NCBI GenBank assembly: GCA_913055735.1
Contig: CAJXKD010000001.1
Coordinates: 2,080,281-2,144,280, forward strand
Length of the DNA: 64,000 bases
Direction of reading: 5' to 3'
Source: an uncultured Rhodospirillales bacterium
GTDB lineage: Bacteria; Pseudomonadota; Alphaproteobacteria; Rhodospirillales; UBA2165
The position numbers and the translations under genes are program-made. Below the pieces are notes generated by a model. That model was given only the letters and a program-made list of their open reading frames with translations, was not told the DNA's origin and made no database searches. Positions 32,564 to 40,460 of the stretch are shown in pieces (position 1 is the first letter of the stretch; the number at the start of each line of letters is the position of its first letter).

Positions 32564-32578
32564 TTCTCTTCTCCCCGC

Positions 32579-33295
32579 TCAGTCCGACATGCCCATGTAG
32601 ATCTCCTGCACGTCACGTGAATTCATGACGGTATGGGGATCCCCTTCGGCGATGATACTGCCGAAGTTGAGGACAAACAGGTGATGGACGGCGGCGAGCA
32701 GGGCATGCACCACATGCTCGATCCAGACGACGGTGACGCCGGAGCGATGGATGTCGCTGATGGCGGTCACCAGTTCTTCACATTCATGTTCGGTAAGGCC
32801 GCCGGCGATTTCATCCAGCAACAAAATGCGTGGTTCGGTGGCCAGCGCCCGGGCCATTTCCAGCCGCTTGCGCTCGAGAAGCGAGAGTGAGCCCGCGACC
32901 CGGTTTGCTTTCTCGAGGAGGCCGGTACGTTCAAGGATGTCGCCGCACCGTTCGGTCGCTTGCGCTTCGGTCAGTCCATTGCCGTAGACCGCGCCGACGA
33001 GAAGGTTCTCGAAGACGGTCAGCGTCTCGAACGGGTGGGGGATTTGGTACGAGCGGCCGATGCCGGCATTGCACCGCGCCGGCGGCGGGGAACTGGTGAT
33101 GTCGTGCCCGTCCAAATGGATGGAGCCGGAATCGGGGGAAAGCTCCCCGGTGATCAAGTTGAACAACGACGATTTGCCCGCGCCATTCGGCCCGATAATC
33201 CCCACGGCGGCGCCTTCGTCGATGCCCAGATTGATATTTTCCGCGACGACGATGGAGCCGAACGCCTTGGAGAGGCCCTTGAGTTCGAGGAGCAT
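32579..33295 (-). CDS. livG: Branched-chain-type ABC transporter ATPase LivG
   Basis: An ABC ATPase of 238 residues, partner of LivF. Walker A is GPNGAGKSS. The LivG-specific stretch NAGIGRSYQIPHPFETLTVFEN (shortened) follows. The signature is unusual, LSLLERKRLEMARA instead of LSGGQ, and Walker B is LLLDEIAGGL with the switch histidine in WIEHVV. This signature variant occurs in a branch of HAAT ATPases, so it is not a sign of decay. The ATG at 33295 is preceded by a hairpin at 33322-33351 that separates it from the binding-protein gene. Confidence 0.92.
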   Translation of the reverse strand: MLLELKGLSKAFGSIVVAENINLGIDEGAAVGIIGPNGAGKSSLFNLITGELSPDSGSIHLDGHDITSSPPPARCNAGIGRSYQIPHPFETLTVFENLLVGAVYGNGLTEAQATERCGDILERTGLLEKANRVAGSLSLLERKRLEMARALATEPRILLLDEIAGGLTEHECEELVTAISDIHRSGVTVVWIEHVVHALLAAVHHLFVLNFGSIIAEGDPHTVMNSRDVQEIYMGMSD

Positions 33296-33321
33296 TATCG
33301 TTGTTGAAAAAGAAAAATGAC

Positions 33322-33351
33322 GGGAGCGGGTATGCTTATCATCCCGCTCCC
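33322..33351 (-). terminator. Intra-operon terminator/attenuator behind the binding-protein gene
   Basis: GGGAGCGGG and CCCGCTCCC form a 9-bp GC-rich stem. On the minus strand it is followed by a T-rich tract (TTTTTCTTTTT). It lies between the binding protein (stop 33362) and livG, and would let the binding protein be made in excess over the membrane and ATPase subunits. Confidence 0.75.
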
Positions 33352-33361
33352 GCTTGTGCGA

Positions 33362-34687
33362 CTACGAAATCGCTTGCATGTCGCTGGTGACCGGAATCTC
33401 CGGCGCGGTCCGGTTGTCGGTGATGACAAGATCGTACTTGCCGCCGCCGACATGGCGCCATTGACCACCGACCAGTGGTGTTTTGGTGATGTTTTTCGCG
33501 GCGAAGGGCGGCACGCCTTCCCCGTTCCATTGCACCTTACCGACGATGGTGTCGGCATTCGACGAGGCAATGGCATCGCGGATCGCAACGCTATCGCCGA
33601 CATCCTCGGTCCGTTTCAGGACATCGACCGCCATTTCGAACAGGCTGTGGACGAAGCCGATGGGCTGGGTCCACTGTTTGCCCGTTGCCTTGGTGTAGGC
33701 GTCGGCCAGTTCCTTGGCCGATTGACCGGTCAGCGAGGACTTGTAGGGGTGTGCAGGTGACCACCAAACTTCGGACGACAGGTTGTTGCCTGCTGCGCCC
33801 AGCGCCTCGACCGACACGGGGAACAGGATCGCCTTGCCGACGCTTGCCGCTTTCGGGCGGAAGCCCTGTTGACTCGCCTGCGTCCAGAAAGTGGTGAAAT
33901 CCGGCGGCAGCATCACGCCCGTCATGATCTCTGCATCGGCATTCTTGAACGCCGTGATCTGGGCGGTGAAGTCGTCCGTCAGGTTCTGATACCGGCCCGG
34001 ATCGATCAAGTTGTAGCCTTTGGCCTTGAGGGCCGGCGGCAGACCCACATTGGGATCGCCCCAGGCATTGCCGTCGGCGTCGTTGGGGAACGCCCCGCCG
34101 ACCACTTTGTTGGTGTCGAGTTGCGACCACATGTTGGTGAACACGGCGATTACGTCTTCGAGGCCCCAGAAATAGTGGAACGCCCAATCGAAAGGCTTCC
34201 AGCTGCCCGGATCGCCGGGGTTGCCTTGCTGACCGATGAACCAGGGCTGCCACGGGCAGTTGGTCGAGATGCAAGGTACTTCCTCGATCTCGCACTGGGT
34301 GGCAACCGGGTTGGTCGTTTCCGGCGTGTTGGCGACCATCATCAGGTCGACCTCGTCATCGACGATCAGTTCTTTGGCGACTTCTGCGGCGCGGTTCGGA
34401 TTCGATTGCGAATCTTTGACGATGACCTCGATATTGTAGGTCTTCCCGCCAAGCTTCAGGCCATTGCGCATGGCGGCGCGGAAGTTGTCGGCGTTGAAGT
34501 TGTCGGATTCGCCGAACGCGGCCAACGGTCCGGATTGCGGGCTGACGTAACCGATCTTGATGGTGTGCGTCTGCGCGATGGCCGGCATCGGCAGGTGGGT
34601 TGCCGCGGCGGCGACCGCACCGGTCGCCGCTGAGGTAGCGATAAATTTCCGGCGGCTAATGCCGGATTTGGTTTTCTTGGTCGACAT
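33362..34687 (-). CDS. ABC transporter substrate-binding protein, Tat-exported (HAAT type)
   Basis: A periplasmic receptor of the branched-chain-type importer, about 441 residues. The N-terminus has a twin-arginine signal, SRRKFIATSAATG, followed by a hydrophobic stretch and AIAQ, a likely cleavage site. The mature protein begins HTIKIGYVSPQSGPLAAFGE, the classical periplasmic binding fold type I start. I chose the ATG at 34687, with GGGGAGAG just upstream, over a frame start at 34717. It lies 36 bp downstream of the HpaB-like monooxygenase. Tat export suggests folding, or a cofactor, before translocation. Its aromatic-rich sequence (many Trp) may reflect an aromatic ligand (inference). Confidence 0.9.
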   Translation of the reverse strand: MSTKKTKSGISRRKFIATSAATGAVAAAATHLPMPAIAQTHTIKIGYVSPQSGPLAAFGESDNFNADNFRAAMRNGLKLGGKTYNIEVIVKDSQSNPNRAAEVAKELIVDDEVDLMMVANTPETTNPVATQCEIEEVPCISTNCPWQPWFIGQQGNPGDPGSWKPFDWAFHYFWGLEDVIAVFTNMWSQLDTNKVVGGAFPNDADGNAWGDPNVGLPPALKAKGYNLIDPGRYQNLTDDFTAQITAFKNADAEIMTGVMLPPDFTTFWTQASQQGFRPKAASVGKAILFPVSVEALGAAGNNLSSEVWWSPAHPYKSSLTGQSAKELADAYTKATGKQWTQPIGFVHSLFEMAVDVLKRTEDVGDSVAIRDAIASSNADTIVGKVQWNGEGVPPFAAKNITKTPLVGGQWRHVGGGKYDLVITDNRTAPEIPVTSDMQAIS

Positions 34688-34723
34688 AAAACTCTCCCCT
34701 ATAAGCAGATGTCCCAAAGAACG

Positions 34724-36331
34724 TTATTTGGCGTCTTTCATGACGTGATAGCTCAATTCGCCCGGATCGGTAAGGTCCGGCACAGTCCAGCCATCAAGGT
34801 TGTATTCATCCATACAGGATTCGGCGAAGCCCTTCATCTTTTCAGCGTCGCCGTTGGCCATGGCGCCGAACAGGCAATAGCGGCGGATTTCTTCGGTCGA
34901 GCCTGAGTAGTTGATTTCGTACAACTCGTGACGACCGCCGAACTCGGTGCCGATGGCATCCCACAACAGTTTCATCAGCTTGACCCGGTCCTCGGCGGAA
35001 TAACCGTTGGAGCCGCGCAAATATTGGTCGAGGTAGGGCCGGATTTCCGGGCTCTTGAAATCGCGTGCGTGCGAATTCAGGAAGATCAGACCGGAAGCTG
35101 CTGTTTCCTCGATGATGTATTTGACCTTGGAATAGGCAAAGCTCATCAGCACCTGATAGGCGCTGGCCGGTACCATGTTCGGCAGCAGGTGTTTGCCGAT
35201 CCACGGTTCGGGGTTGCGGACCATGGCCTCGGTCAGCGACCAGAACATGTTTCGCCACGCGATGATCTCACCGACATTCGCTTGAACGCCACGGAAGTCC
35301 TTGGTGCCTGCCGCGTCGATGGCCTTGAGGATAAGGCCAGCAATGAAGTCCAGCTTGACCGACAGCCGCGTGCAGCCGTGCAGCAAGGCGCGCGGCAGGA
35401 AGCCGGTCTGCGGGAAGAAGTTGTTCGCCCTGTCGACGTCGCCATAGACGAAGACGTTTTCCCAGGGGATCAACACCTTATCGAGGACAAATACCGCGTC
35501 GTTCTCGTCCAAGCGGCTGGACAGCGGATAGTCGAAAGGACTGCCCATGACGGTCGACGTCATTTCGTAGGATGGGCGGCAGATGAATTTCACCCCCGGC
35601 GCGTTCGACGGGATCATGAAGACCGCCGCGAAGTCCTTGTCCTGGACAGGGATCAGACCGTGGTGAGCGACGAAGGTGTAGTTTGTCAGCACCGAGCCGG
35701 TGGCGACCACCTTGGCGCCTGACACGATGATGCCGGCGTCGGTTTCCTTCTCGACATGGACGCAGACATCGGCCACTTCGTTCGGCGGCTTGTTGCGGTC
35801 CATGGGCGGGTGGATGATCGCGTGGTTCACGAAAGGCACGCGTTCCTGGCTGAATTTGTACCAGCGCTTGGCGTTTTCCTGATAGGGCGCGTAAAAATCG
35901 GAGTTGGCGCCCAATGTCGCCAGGAAGGCCGCCTTGTAGTCAGGTGCGCGGCCGGCCCAGCCATAGACCAAACGGGCCCAGGCGGCGATGGCATCGCGGC
36001 CGGCGATCGCTTCTTCGACGCTGGTCGGGGCTTTGAAGTAGGCCTGCGTCATGCCGCCGTTGCCGGTATCGGTCGGAAGTAGGAGCTCGTCTTTCTTGGC
36101 GGGATCGTGCAGCGCGTCGAAAAAGCGGGCCGTCATCCGCGCGGTATTACGGAAGGCCGGGTGCTCGATGGGCCGCTTGACCCGCTCGCCGTAGATATAG
36201 ACTTCCCGTCCGTCGTCGATGGATTCGAGGAACTCTTCCCCGTTCATCGGTTGCGAGACGCTGATATTTCCGGTGGCTTCCGGCTTGGCCGCGAAGGCTT
36301 TTTTCTCGTCGAATTGAGCGATGTCGTCCAT
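34724..36331 (-). CDS. HpaB-family flavin-dependent monooxygenase
   Basis: A 535-residue protein of the 4-hydroxyphenylacetate 3-monooxygenase (HpaB) family, the large oxygenase component that uses reduced flavin from a separate reductase. It shows the N-terminal [21 protein letters not shown] block, the central acyl-CoA-dehydrogenase-like fold ([25 protein letters not shown], shortened) and the C-terminal ASGLIFLNS region. Length fits the family (about 480-540). No HpaC-type reductase is nearby, so it would rely on one elsewhere. The ATG at 36331 has AGGGAG 6 nt upstream. It heads the operon with the importer, so the imported compound is probably its phenolic or related substrate (inference). 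Confidence 0.9.
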   Translation of the reverse strand: MDDIAQFDEKKAFAAKPEATGNISVSQPMNGEEFLESIDDGREVYIYGERVKRPIEHPAFRNTARMTARFFDALHDPAKKDELLLPTDTGNGGMTQAYFKAPTSVEEAIAGRDAIAAWARLVYGWAGRAPDYKAAFLATLGANSDFYAPYQENAKRWYKFSQERVPFVNHAIIHPPMDRNKPPNEVADVCVHVEKETDAGIIVSGAKVVATGSVLTNYTFVAHHGLIPVQDKDFAAVFMIPSNAPGVKFICRPSYEMTSTVMGSPFDYPLSSRLDENDAVFVLDKVLIPWENVFVYGDVDRANNFFPQTGFLPRALLHGCTRLSVKLDFIAGLILKAIDAAGTKDFRGVQANVGEIIAWRNMFWSLTEAMVRNPEPWIGKHLLPNMVPASAYQVLMSFAYSKVKYIIEETAASGLIFLNSHARDFKSPEIRPYLDQYLRGSNGYSAEDRVKLMKLLWDAIGTEFGGRHELYEINYSGSTEEIRRYCLFGAMANGDAEKMKGFAESCMDEYNLDGWTVPDLTDPGELSYHVMKDAK

Positions 36332-36395
36332 CACGCGCTCCCTGATATTGTTTCGTCTTTTGTGAAGATCGCCTGATACGTGTTTAGGTATTATT

Positions 36396-36410
36396 GTTCG
36401 TATATCGAAC
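36396..36410. promoter_or_regulatory. Inverted repeat upstream of the HpaB-like operon
   Basis: GTTCG-TATAT-CGAAC is a perfect 5-bp inverted repeat with a 5-nt spacer, 65 bp upstream of the HpaB-like start and within the divergent gap to the selenoprotein gene. It looks like a small operator. Confidence 0.4.
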
Positions 36411-36564
36411 GATCATGCTTACCCGAGGGTACGGTTTCCCAATTAACTGGGCAAGAGCTTAATACGGTTCAGGCACTGCCGACAAACAGGTTTGTGGAAT
36501 TCGTGAAGTCGGTAAAATAGCAGTTCGAAACCACTATTTTGAAAGACTATAGGGGAGGGACGAA

Positions 36565-37017
36565 ATGGCGTTGATTGACGCGGGTCAAAAGGCACCAGCC
36601 TTTTCCTTGCCGAACCAGGACGGCAAGTCGGTCGGTTTGGATCAATTCTCGGGCAAATACGTGCTGCTGTGGTGGTATCCCAAGGCCGATACGCCCGGCT
36701 GAACCATCGAAGGCAATGGGTTCCGTGATCGAATCCAAGATTTCCAAAAATCCAACGCGGTGATCCTCGGTGTCAGTTTCGACAGCCAGGAGGCCAATGG
36801 CGCCTTTAAGGAGAAGTTCGGTTTTCCCTATGACCTATTGAGCGATACCGGCGGCGCCATGTCGCAAGCCTATGGCGCGGCGGAACCGGGCGCTGCCGTG
36901 GCAAGCCGGGTTTCGGTGCTTATCGGTCCCGACGGGAACGTGGCGAAGGCCTATGCGACGGTCAAACCCGCCGACCACCCGGATGAGGTGCTGGCGGATT
37001 TATCGGCGCTCAGTTAG
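36565..37017 (+). CDS. Selenocysteine-containing peroxiredoxin (in-frame TGA at 36700-36702)
   Basis: A thiol/selenol peroxidase of the AhpC/TSA-BCP type that reduces peroxides. Reading from the ATG at 36565 (GGGGAGGGA 4 nt upstream) to TAG at 37015-37017 gives a 150-residue peroxiredoxin with one in-frame TGA at codon 46. That codon sits exactly at the peroxidatic cysteine: PKADTPG-Sec-T matches the family PxxxTxxC motif. Both flanks are fully conserved: FSLPNQDGKSVGLDQFSGKY before, and GVSFDSQEANGAFKEKFGFPYD (shortened) after, with the catalytic arginine in ASRVSVLIGPDG. There is no other stop or frame change. A SECIS-like hairpin follows at 36717-36737. Automatic calling would keep only the C-terminal part starting near 36760. 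It ends 8 bp from the convergent rhodanese gene. A decayed gene is the alternative, but is less likely given the second case at 49882. Confidence 0.9.
36717..36737 (+). promoter_or_regulatory. Candidate bacterial SECIS element (peroxiredoxin)
   Basis: TGGGTTC and GAATCCA form a 7-bp stem with one G-T pair around the loop CGTGATC. The loop begins 22 nt after the TGA and has G as its second base. This fits the known bacterial SECIS rules: a short stem, a G among the first two loop bases, and a UGA-to-loop distance of about 16-37 nt. Confidence 0.7.
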
Positions 37018-37025
37018 GGGAGCGT

Positions 37026-37871
37026 TTATTTCTCGACGGGGAAACCGACGATGGAGCCCCACTCGGTCCACGACCCGTCGTAGATTTTGACGTTCGGCCA
37101 GCCGAGGATGAAATGCATCGCCGTCCAGGCAAGGGTGGCGCGGTGCGACAGCCGGCAATAGCAGACGATCTCATTCACCTTATCGGGATCGGCGCCGATG
37201 CCTTTCAGGATGGCGGCAAGTTCTTCCGGATTTTTATAGGTGTCGTCGTCGTTGAGCAGTTCGCGGAAGAACAGATGTTTGGCGCCAGGGATGCGCCCGC
37301 CGCGCTCGGCGCCGTGATCGAACTTGCCGTATTCCATCACCCGTTCGCCGGAATATTCTTCCGGGGAGCGCACATCGAGCAGGAAACGGCCGGCGTCTCC
37401 GAGGTGCGCGCGCACATCGTCGCGGCCAAGGCGCATGGAATGATCCGTGGCGCCCGGCGTGTAGTCGACAGGCGTGGTGGACGGCACGTCATGGGTCATG
37501 GCATGGCCGTCTGCGACCCATTTCTTGCGGCTGCCGTCGAGCAGTCGAAGATCCTTATGGCCTGCCATTTTCAATGCCCAAAAGGCGTAATTGCCGTACT
37601 GAACGGGATCACCGTAAAGCACCAGCGTATCGTCCGCCGCAACGCCGCAACCGCCTAGCCGCTTCGCCAATGTTTCCGGGGTGACGAACTCCCGGTCGGT
37701 ATCGTGCCAGCACAGGTCCTTCCAGAACCAGCGGATGGCGCCGGGAATATGCCCTGAATCGTAAGCGGCACCCTCGGGATCGGATTCCACTTCGATGATC
37801 TTCACCTTGGGATCGTTGAGATGCTCGGCCAGCCAGGCGGTGGTCACCATCGGGGAAGTTGCGTCGGCCAT
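37026..37871 (-). CDS. Two-domain rhodanese-like sulfurtransferase
   Basis: A 281-residue sulfurtransferase with two rhodanese domains, which moves a sulfane sulfur from thiosulfate or 3-mercaptopyruvate to an acceptor such as cyanide or a thiol. The inactive N-terminal domain contains YDSGHIPGAIRWFWKDL; the C-terminal domain has the DVRSPEEYSG and GRIPGAKHL signatures and the active-site loop CRLSHR, whose cysteine carries the persulfide. The loop differs from both the CRKGVT (thiosulfate) and CGSGVT (mercaptopyruvate) types, so the donor is uncertain. It lies 4 bp downstream of nothing on its own strand but starts 4 bp before the dehydrogenase stop at 37876, suggesting one transcript with it. 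Confidence 0.9.
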   Translation of the reverse strand: MADATSPMVTTAWLAEHLNDPKVKIIEVESDPEGAAYDSGHIPGAIRWFWKDLCWHDTDREFVTPETLAKRLGGCGVAADDTLVLYGDPVQYGNYAFWALKMAGHKDLRLLDGSRKKWVADGHAMTHDVPSTTPVDYTPGATDHSMRLGRDDVRAHLGDAGRFLLDVRSPEEYSGERVMEYGKFDHGAERGGRIPGAKHLFFRELLNDDDTYKNPEELAAILKGIGADPDKVNEIVCYCRLSHRATLAWTAMHFILGWPNVKIYDGSWTEWGSIVGFPVEK

Positions 37872-37875
37872 GTTC

Positions 37876-38883
37876 CTATGCCTCGTGGTCCAGAATGATT
37901 TTGATGCCCTTGCCTTGTTCGAGCATGTCGAGGGCGCGTTTCATTTCGGCGAGGGGCACCACGTCGGTGATCAACTTGTCGAGGTTGACGATACCGCGCT
38001 CGACGAAGTCAATGCTTGCCGGGTAATCCTCGGGTTTGGCGACACGTGCGTTCACCACTTGGATTTCCTTGAAATAGAGATCGTAGAACGGCAACGCGCC
38101 TTCGCTCACGGTCAGGATGCCGAACGGCAGAATGCGGCCGCCCAGACGGACAATGTCGATGGCCTGCGCGAGCACCGACAGTTGGCCGACCGATTCGATC
38201 ACCAGATCTGCGCCACCTTTGTCGCCGGTGACCTCAAGAATCTTGTCCTTCACGTCGTCACCGGGGGCAAAGGTATAGTCGGCACCGAGTTCTTCGGCGA
38301 GGTCCCGCTTCCATTCGCTACGGGTGATACCGATCACCGGATAAGCACCATGTGCCTTGGCCAATTGAACGTGCAACAGACCGGTAACGCCGAGACCGAT
38401 CACGACCACCGCTTCGCCAGGGAAAATCTTGGCGAGACGCTGGGCGTGCAGGCAGGTCGTCATCGGCTGTACCAGCGGCGCATGGGTCAGGTTCATGTCC
38501 GGGGGCAGCGGGTGCACGTTGTGCGTCGGGGCGAGCACGTAGTCGGCGAAACCGCCATCCACATCGCGGCCGATCAAGCCACCATTGGGGCACAGATGGG
38601 TTTGGCCGTTGTGGCAATGGAAACAATCGCCGCAGTAATAGGCGGGGTCGACGATTACCGGCGTTCCCGGTTCCAATTCGCCGCCCGCCGCGACGGTGCC
38701 CACCGATTCATGACCCATCACCCGGGGGTAGGCGACGGGAATGCCGCCTTGATAGATCTTGAGATCGGTGCCGCAGATGCCGGTTTTGGTCACCTTGACG
38801 AGGGCTTTGCCGTCGCCGGGGACCGGCTGGGCGACATCCTCTTCGCCAATGGTCTTGGGTGCGCTGAGCACCATCGCCTTCAT
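37876..38883 (-). CDS. Zinc-dependent alcohol/polyol dehydrogenase
   Basis: A 335-residue medium-chain dehydrogenase with zinc. The catalytic zinc site is visible as GICGTD (about residue 36) and GHES (about 60), and the structural zinc as the four-cysteine cluster CGDCFHCHNGQTHLC (about 83-97). The cofactor loop is VVIGLGVTGLLHVQLAK. It resembles threonine, sorbitol or galactitol dehydrogenases, which oxidise secondary alcohols with NAD. I chose the ATG at 38883; the frame extends further but without homology. It is 25 bp downstream of the hydroxyacid dehydrogenase gene and 4 bp upstream of the rhodanese, so the three form a minus-strand unit, probably under the site at 39939. Confidence 0.9.
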   Translation of the reverse strand: MKAMVLSAPKTIGEEDVAQPVPGDGKALVKVTKTGICGTDLKIYQGGIPVAYPRVMGHESVGTVAAGGELEPGTPVIVDPAYYCGDCFHCHNGQTHLCPNGGLIGRDVDGGFADYVLAPTHNVHPLPPDMNLTHAPLVQPMTTCLHAQRLAKIFPGEAVVVIGLGVTGLLHVQLAKAHGAYPVIGITRSEWKRDLAEELGADYTFAPGDDVKDKILEVTGDKGGADLVIESVGQLSVLAQAIDIVRLGGRILPFGILTVSEGALPFYDLYFKEIQVVNARVAKPEDYPASIDFVERGIVNLDKLITDVVPLAEMKRALDMLEQGKGIKIILDHEA

Positions 38884-38908
38884 GGGTTTTCCCCTTTTGC
38901 CGCGTTTC

Positions 38909-39874
38909 TTACGTGCGGGGTTTGACCGGATATTTGGGTGCTTCGCCTGCCAGCACGGCGGCAACATCGGTGGCCACGGTGGTTTGCAGGTCGAGCAGCG
39001 CATCTTCCGAGTAGAAGCCGGTGTGCGGCGTGATGATGACGTCGTCGCGCCCGACCACCGGATTGTCCGCCGTCGGCGGTTCGCTCGGCAGCACGTCCAG
39101 TGCCGCGCCCGCGATCTCACCCGCGTCCAGCGCCTTGGCGAGGGCGTCGACATCGACAAGCGGCCCCCGCGCCGTGTTGATCAGTAGCGCGGAGGATTTC
39201 ATCTTCTTGAATGCCTCGGTCGAGAACATGTTCTCCGTTTCCGGCGTCAGCGGCGCATGAACGGAAATGTAATCGGAGCGGGCAAGCAGATCGTCCAACT
39301 CGACTTTCTCGACGTTCAGTCGCTTGAACACCTCGTCGGGAGCGTAAGGGTCGGCGGCAATGACCTTCATGCCGAAGGCCTGGGCCTTGGGCACGATCTG
39401 CTGCGGGATGTTGCCGATACCGACCAGGCCCATGGTGCGGCCGCGGAAGCGCGCGATCGGCACTACCGCCGGCATTTCCCAGCGGCCTTCGGAAACCAGC
39501 TTGTTGGAATAGGGGATCTTGCGCGCCAGCGACAGCAACAGTGCCATGGCGTGATCCGACACTTCGTCGAGGCAATAGACCGGCGCGTAGGTGACCGTGA
39601 TACCGGCCTTGGTCGCGGCGGGGATATCGATGTTATCGATGCCGATACCGAAACGTCCGATCACCTTGCAGTTCTTCATCCCGGCGATGACGTCTGCAGT
39701 GATCTTGCCGTAGGTGACGAGAAGCGCATCGGCATCGGCAGCCACTTCGAGGATCGCTTGCGGCGTCGGTTCGGAGGCGAGTTTCAACTCTCCATTGACC
39801 CGGGCGAGTGCTTTTTTTGCGGGATCGAGGGTCGGGAAGGGTGTGTCGGCCACGGCTACAAGGGTGGTGCTCAT
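38909..39874 (-). CDS. D-isomer-specific 2-hydroxyacid dehydrogenase
   Basis: A 321-residue NAD-dependent dehydrogenase of the D-2-hydroxyacid family (phosphoglycerate, glyoxylate and hydroxypyruvate reductases). It shows VIGRFGIGIDNID, the Rossmann glycine loop LVGIGNIPQQIV (a slightly altered GxGxxG), the catalytic arginine in LINTARGPLVD, the glutamate-containing GEIAGAALDVLPSEPP block and the catalytic histidine in ITPHTGFYSE. I chose the ATG at 39874 (GAGGAA about 10 nt upstream) over a TTG at 39898. It is the first gene of a minus-strand unit with the zinc dehydrogenase and rhodanese. Its upstream gap contains a palindrome related to the tct operators. Confidence 0.9.
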   Translation of the reverse strand: MSTTLVAVADTPFPTLDPAKKALARVNGELKLASEPTPQAILEVAADADALLVTYGKITADVIAGMKNCKVIGRFGIGIDNIDIPAATKAGITVTYAPVYCLDEVSDHAMALLLSLARKIPYSNKLVSEGRWEMPAVVPIARFRGRTMGLVGIGNIPQQIVPKAQAFGMKVIAADPYAPDEVFKRLNVEKVELDDLLARSDYISVHAPLTPETENMFSTEAFKKMKSSALLINTARGPLVDVDALAKALDAGEIAGAALDVLPSEPPTADNPVVGRDDVIITPHTGFYSEDALLDLQTTVATDVAAVLAGEAPKYPVKPRT

Positions 39875-39938
39875 GCTAATCAGTTCCTCACCAGTCAATT
39901 TCGGTCGCCGCGCATGACGGCGGTCTTTTTATTTTGCA

Positions 39939-39960
39939 GGAGGTCTTGTACAAAACCTCC
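39939..39960. promoter_or_regulatory. 22-bp operator-like dyad
   Basis: Arms GGAGGT and ACCTCC flank an inner TTGTACAA; ten of the eleven base pairs of the dyad match. Its core GTCTTGTACAAAAC agrees with the tct palindrome (GTCTTATATAAGAC) at 11 of 14 positions. It lies about 65 bp upstream of the hydroxyacid dehydrogenase start on the minus strand. Confidence 0.55.
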
Positions 39961-40184
39961 ATGGGCGACATACCATCGCGTTTCCGCAGTTGCCAGAGAA
40001 AAGTACCGGAGAAAATTCCGCGATGGCATGCCGTCAACTGGCCCCTTACCGAACCTGTGCTGGTATCCGGAAAGGCTCGAAAAGTCCGGAAAATTGACGA
40101 TAGAAAGATTTTGTTTTTTCTATGTGTCAGTGCCGGAAAGGTGCCGTGTTGACAACGGTCTACGGGCGTTTTATTGCTCTTTCA

Positions 40185-40200
40185 AGTCTTATATAAGACT
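40185..40200. promoter_or_regulatory. Perfect 16-bp palindromic operator upstream of tctB
   Basis: AGTCTTATATAAGACT is a perfect palindrome and the best copy of the motif shared with 11542, 42673 and 43844. It lies upstream of the tct transporter genes and is probably the binding site of a GntR-family regulator. Confidence 0.7.
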
Positions 40201-40202
40201 GA

Positions 40203-40252
40203 GGCTCGGGTTGCCCGGTTTCTGCTGACCCGGTTGCCGGAACACCCGAGCC
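40203..40252 (+). other. Hairpin in the tctB leader
   Basis: GGCTCGGGT (40203-40211) and ACCCGAGCC (40244-40252) form perfect 9-bp arms, starting two bases after the operator palindrome. The interior contains further CCGG segments that could extend the structure. It is either leader RNA structure or a terminator without a T-run. Confidence 0.45.
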
Positions 40253-40361
40253 GCAAGAACGTTATCAATAGCCGCCTTTGCGGAATACGCGCCATACGAA
40301 CGCGTTATACTTAGCGGGGCTGGTGACGAGGGTCGTGACAGGGGCTTAAAGCCCGGACTAA

Positions 40362-40393
40362 GGTAACGCTCCATTGGGGTAACGTTCCATTGG
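40362..40393. repeat. Tandem 16-bp direct repeat ahead of tctB
   Basis: GGTAACGCTCCATTGG (40362-40377) is followed directly by GGTAACGTTCCATTGG (40378-40393), with one mismatch. Two adjacent copies, about 68 bp upstream of the chosen tctB start, could be binding sites for a second regulator, or a small duplication. Confidence 0.6.
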
Positions 40394-40460
40394 TCAGGTG
40401 GCCTAAGAAGCTGCCGGTTTGTGGCGCGATAAACGACTAAACAGGGTAGGAACGCTTGAA

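Larger units (their letters stand above)
39875..40460. other. 586-bp divergent regulatory region
   Basis: There is no convincing gene between the hydroxyacid dehydrogenase and tctB. In order it holds a 22-bp dyad (39939-39960), a perfect 16-bp palindrome (40185-40200), a long hairpin with 9-bp arms GGCTCGGGT/ACCCGAGCC (40203-40252), and a tandem pair of 16-bp repeats (40362-40393). A 72-codon open frame at 39934-40152 has no recognisable features and is probably not translated. Confidence 0.6.

Noticed and set aside
36700-36702. Reading the TGA in the peroxiredoxin as a nonsense mutation (pseudogene)
   Set aside because: It replaces exactly the catalytic Cys codon, no other damage is present, a SECIS-like stem follows, and an independent gene at 49882 shows the same pattern.
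39934-40152. Open frame of 72 codons in the tct leader region
   Set aside because: No conserved feature, no good ribosome-binding site, and it overlaps regulatory repeats.
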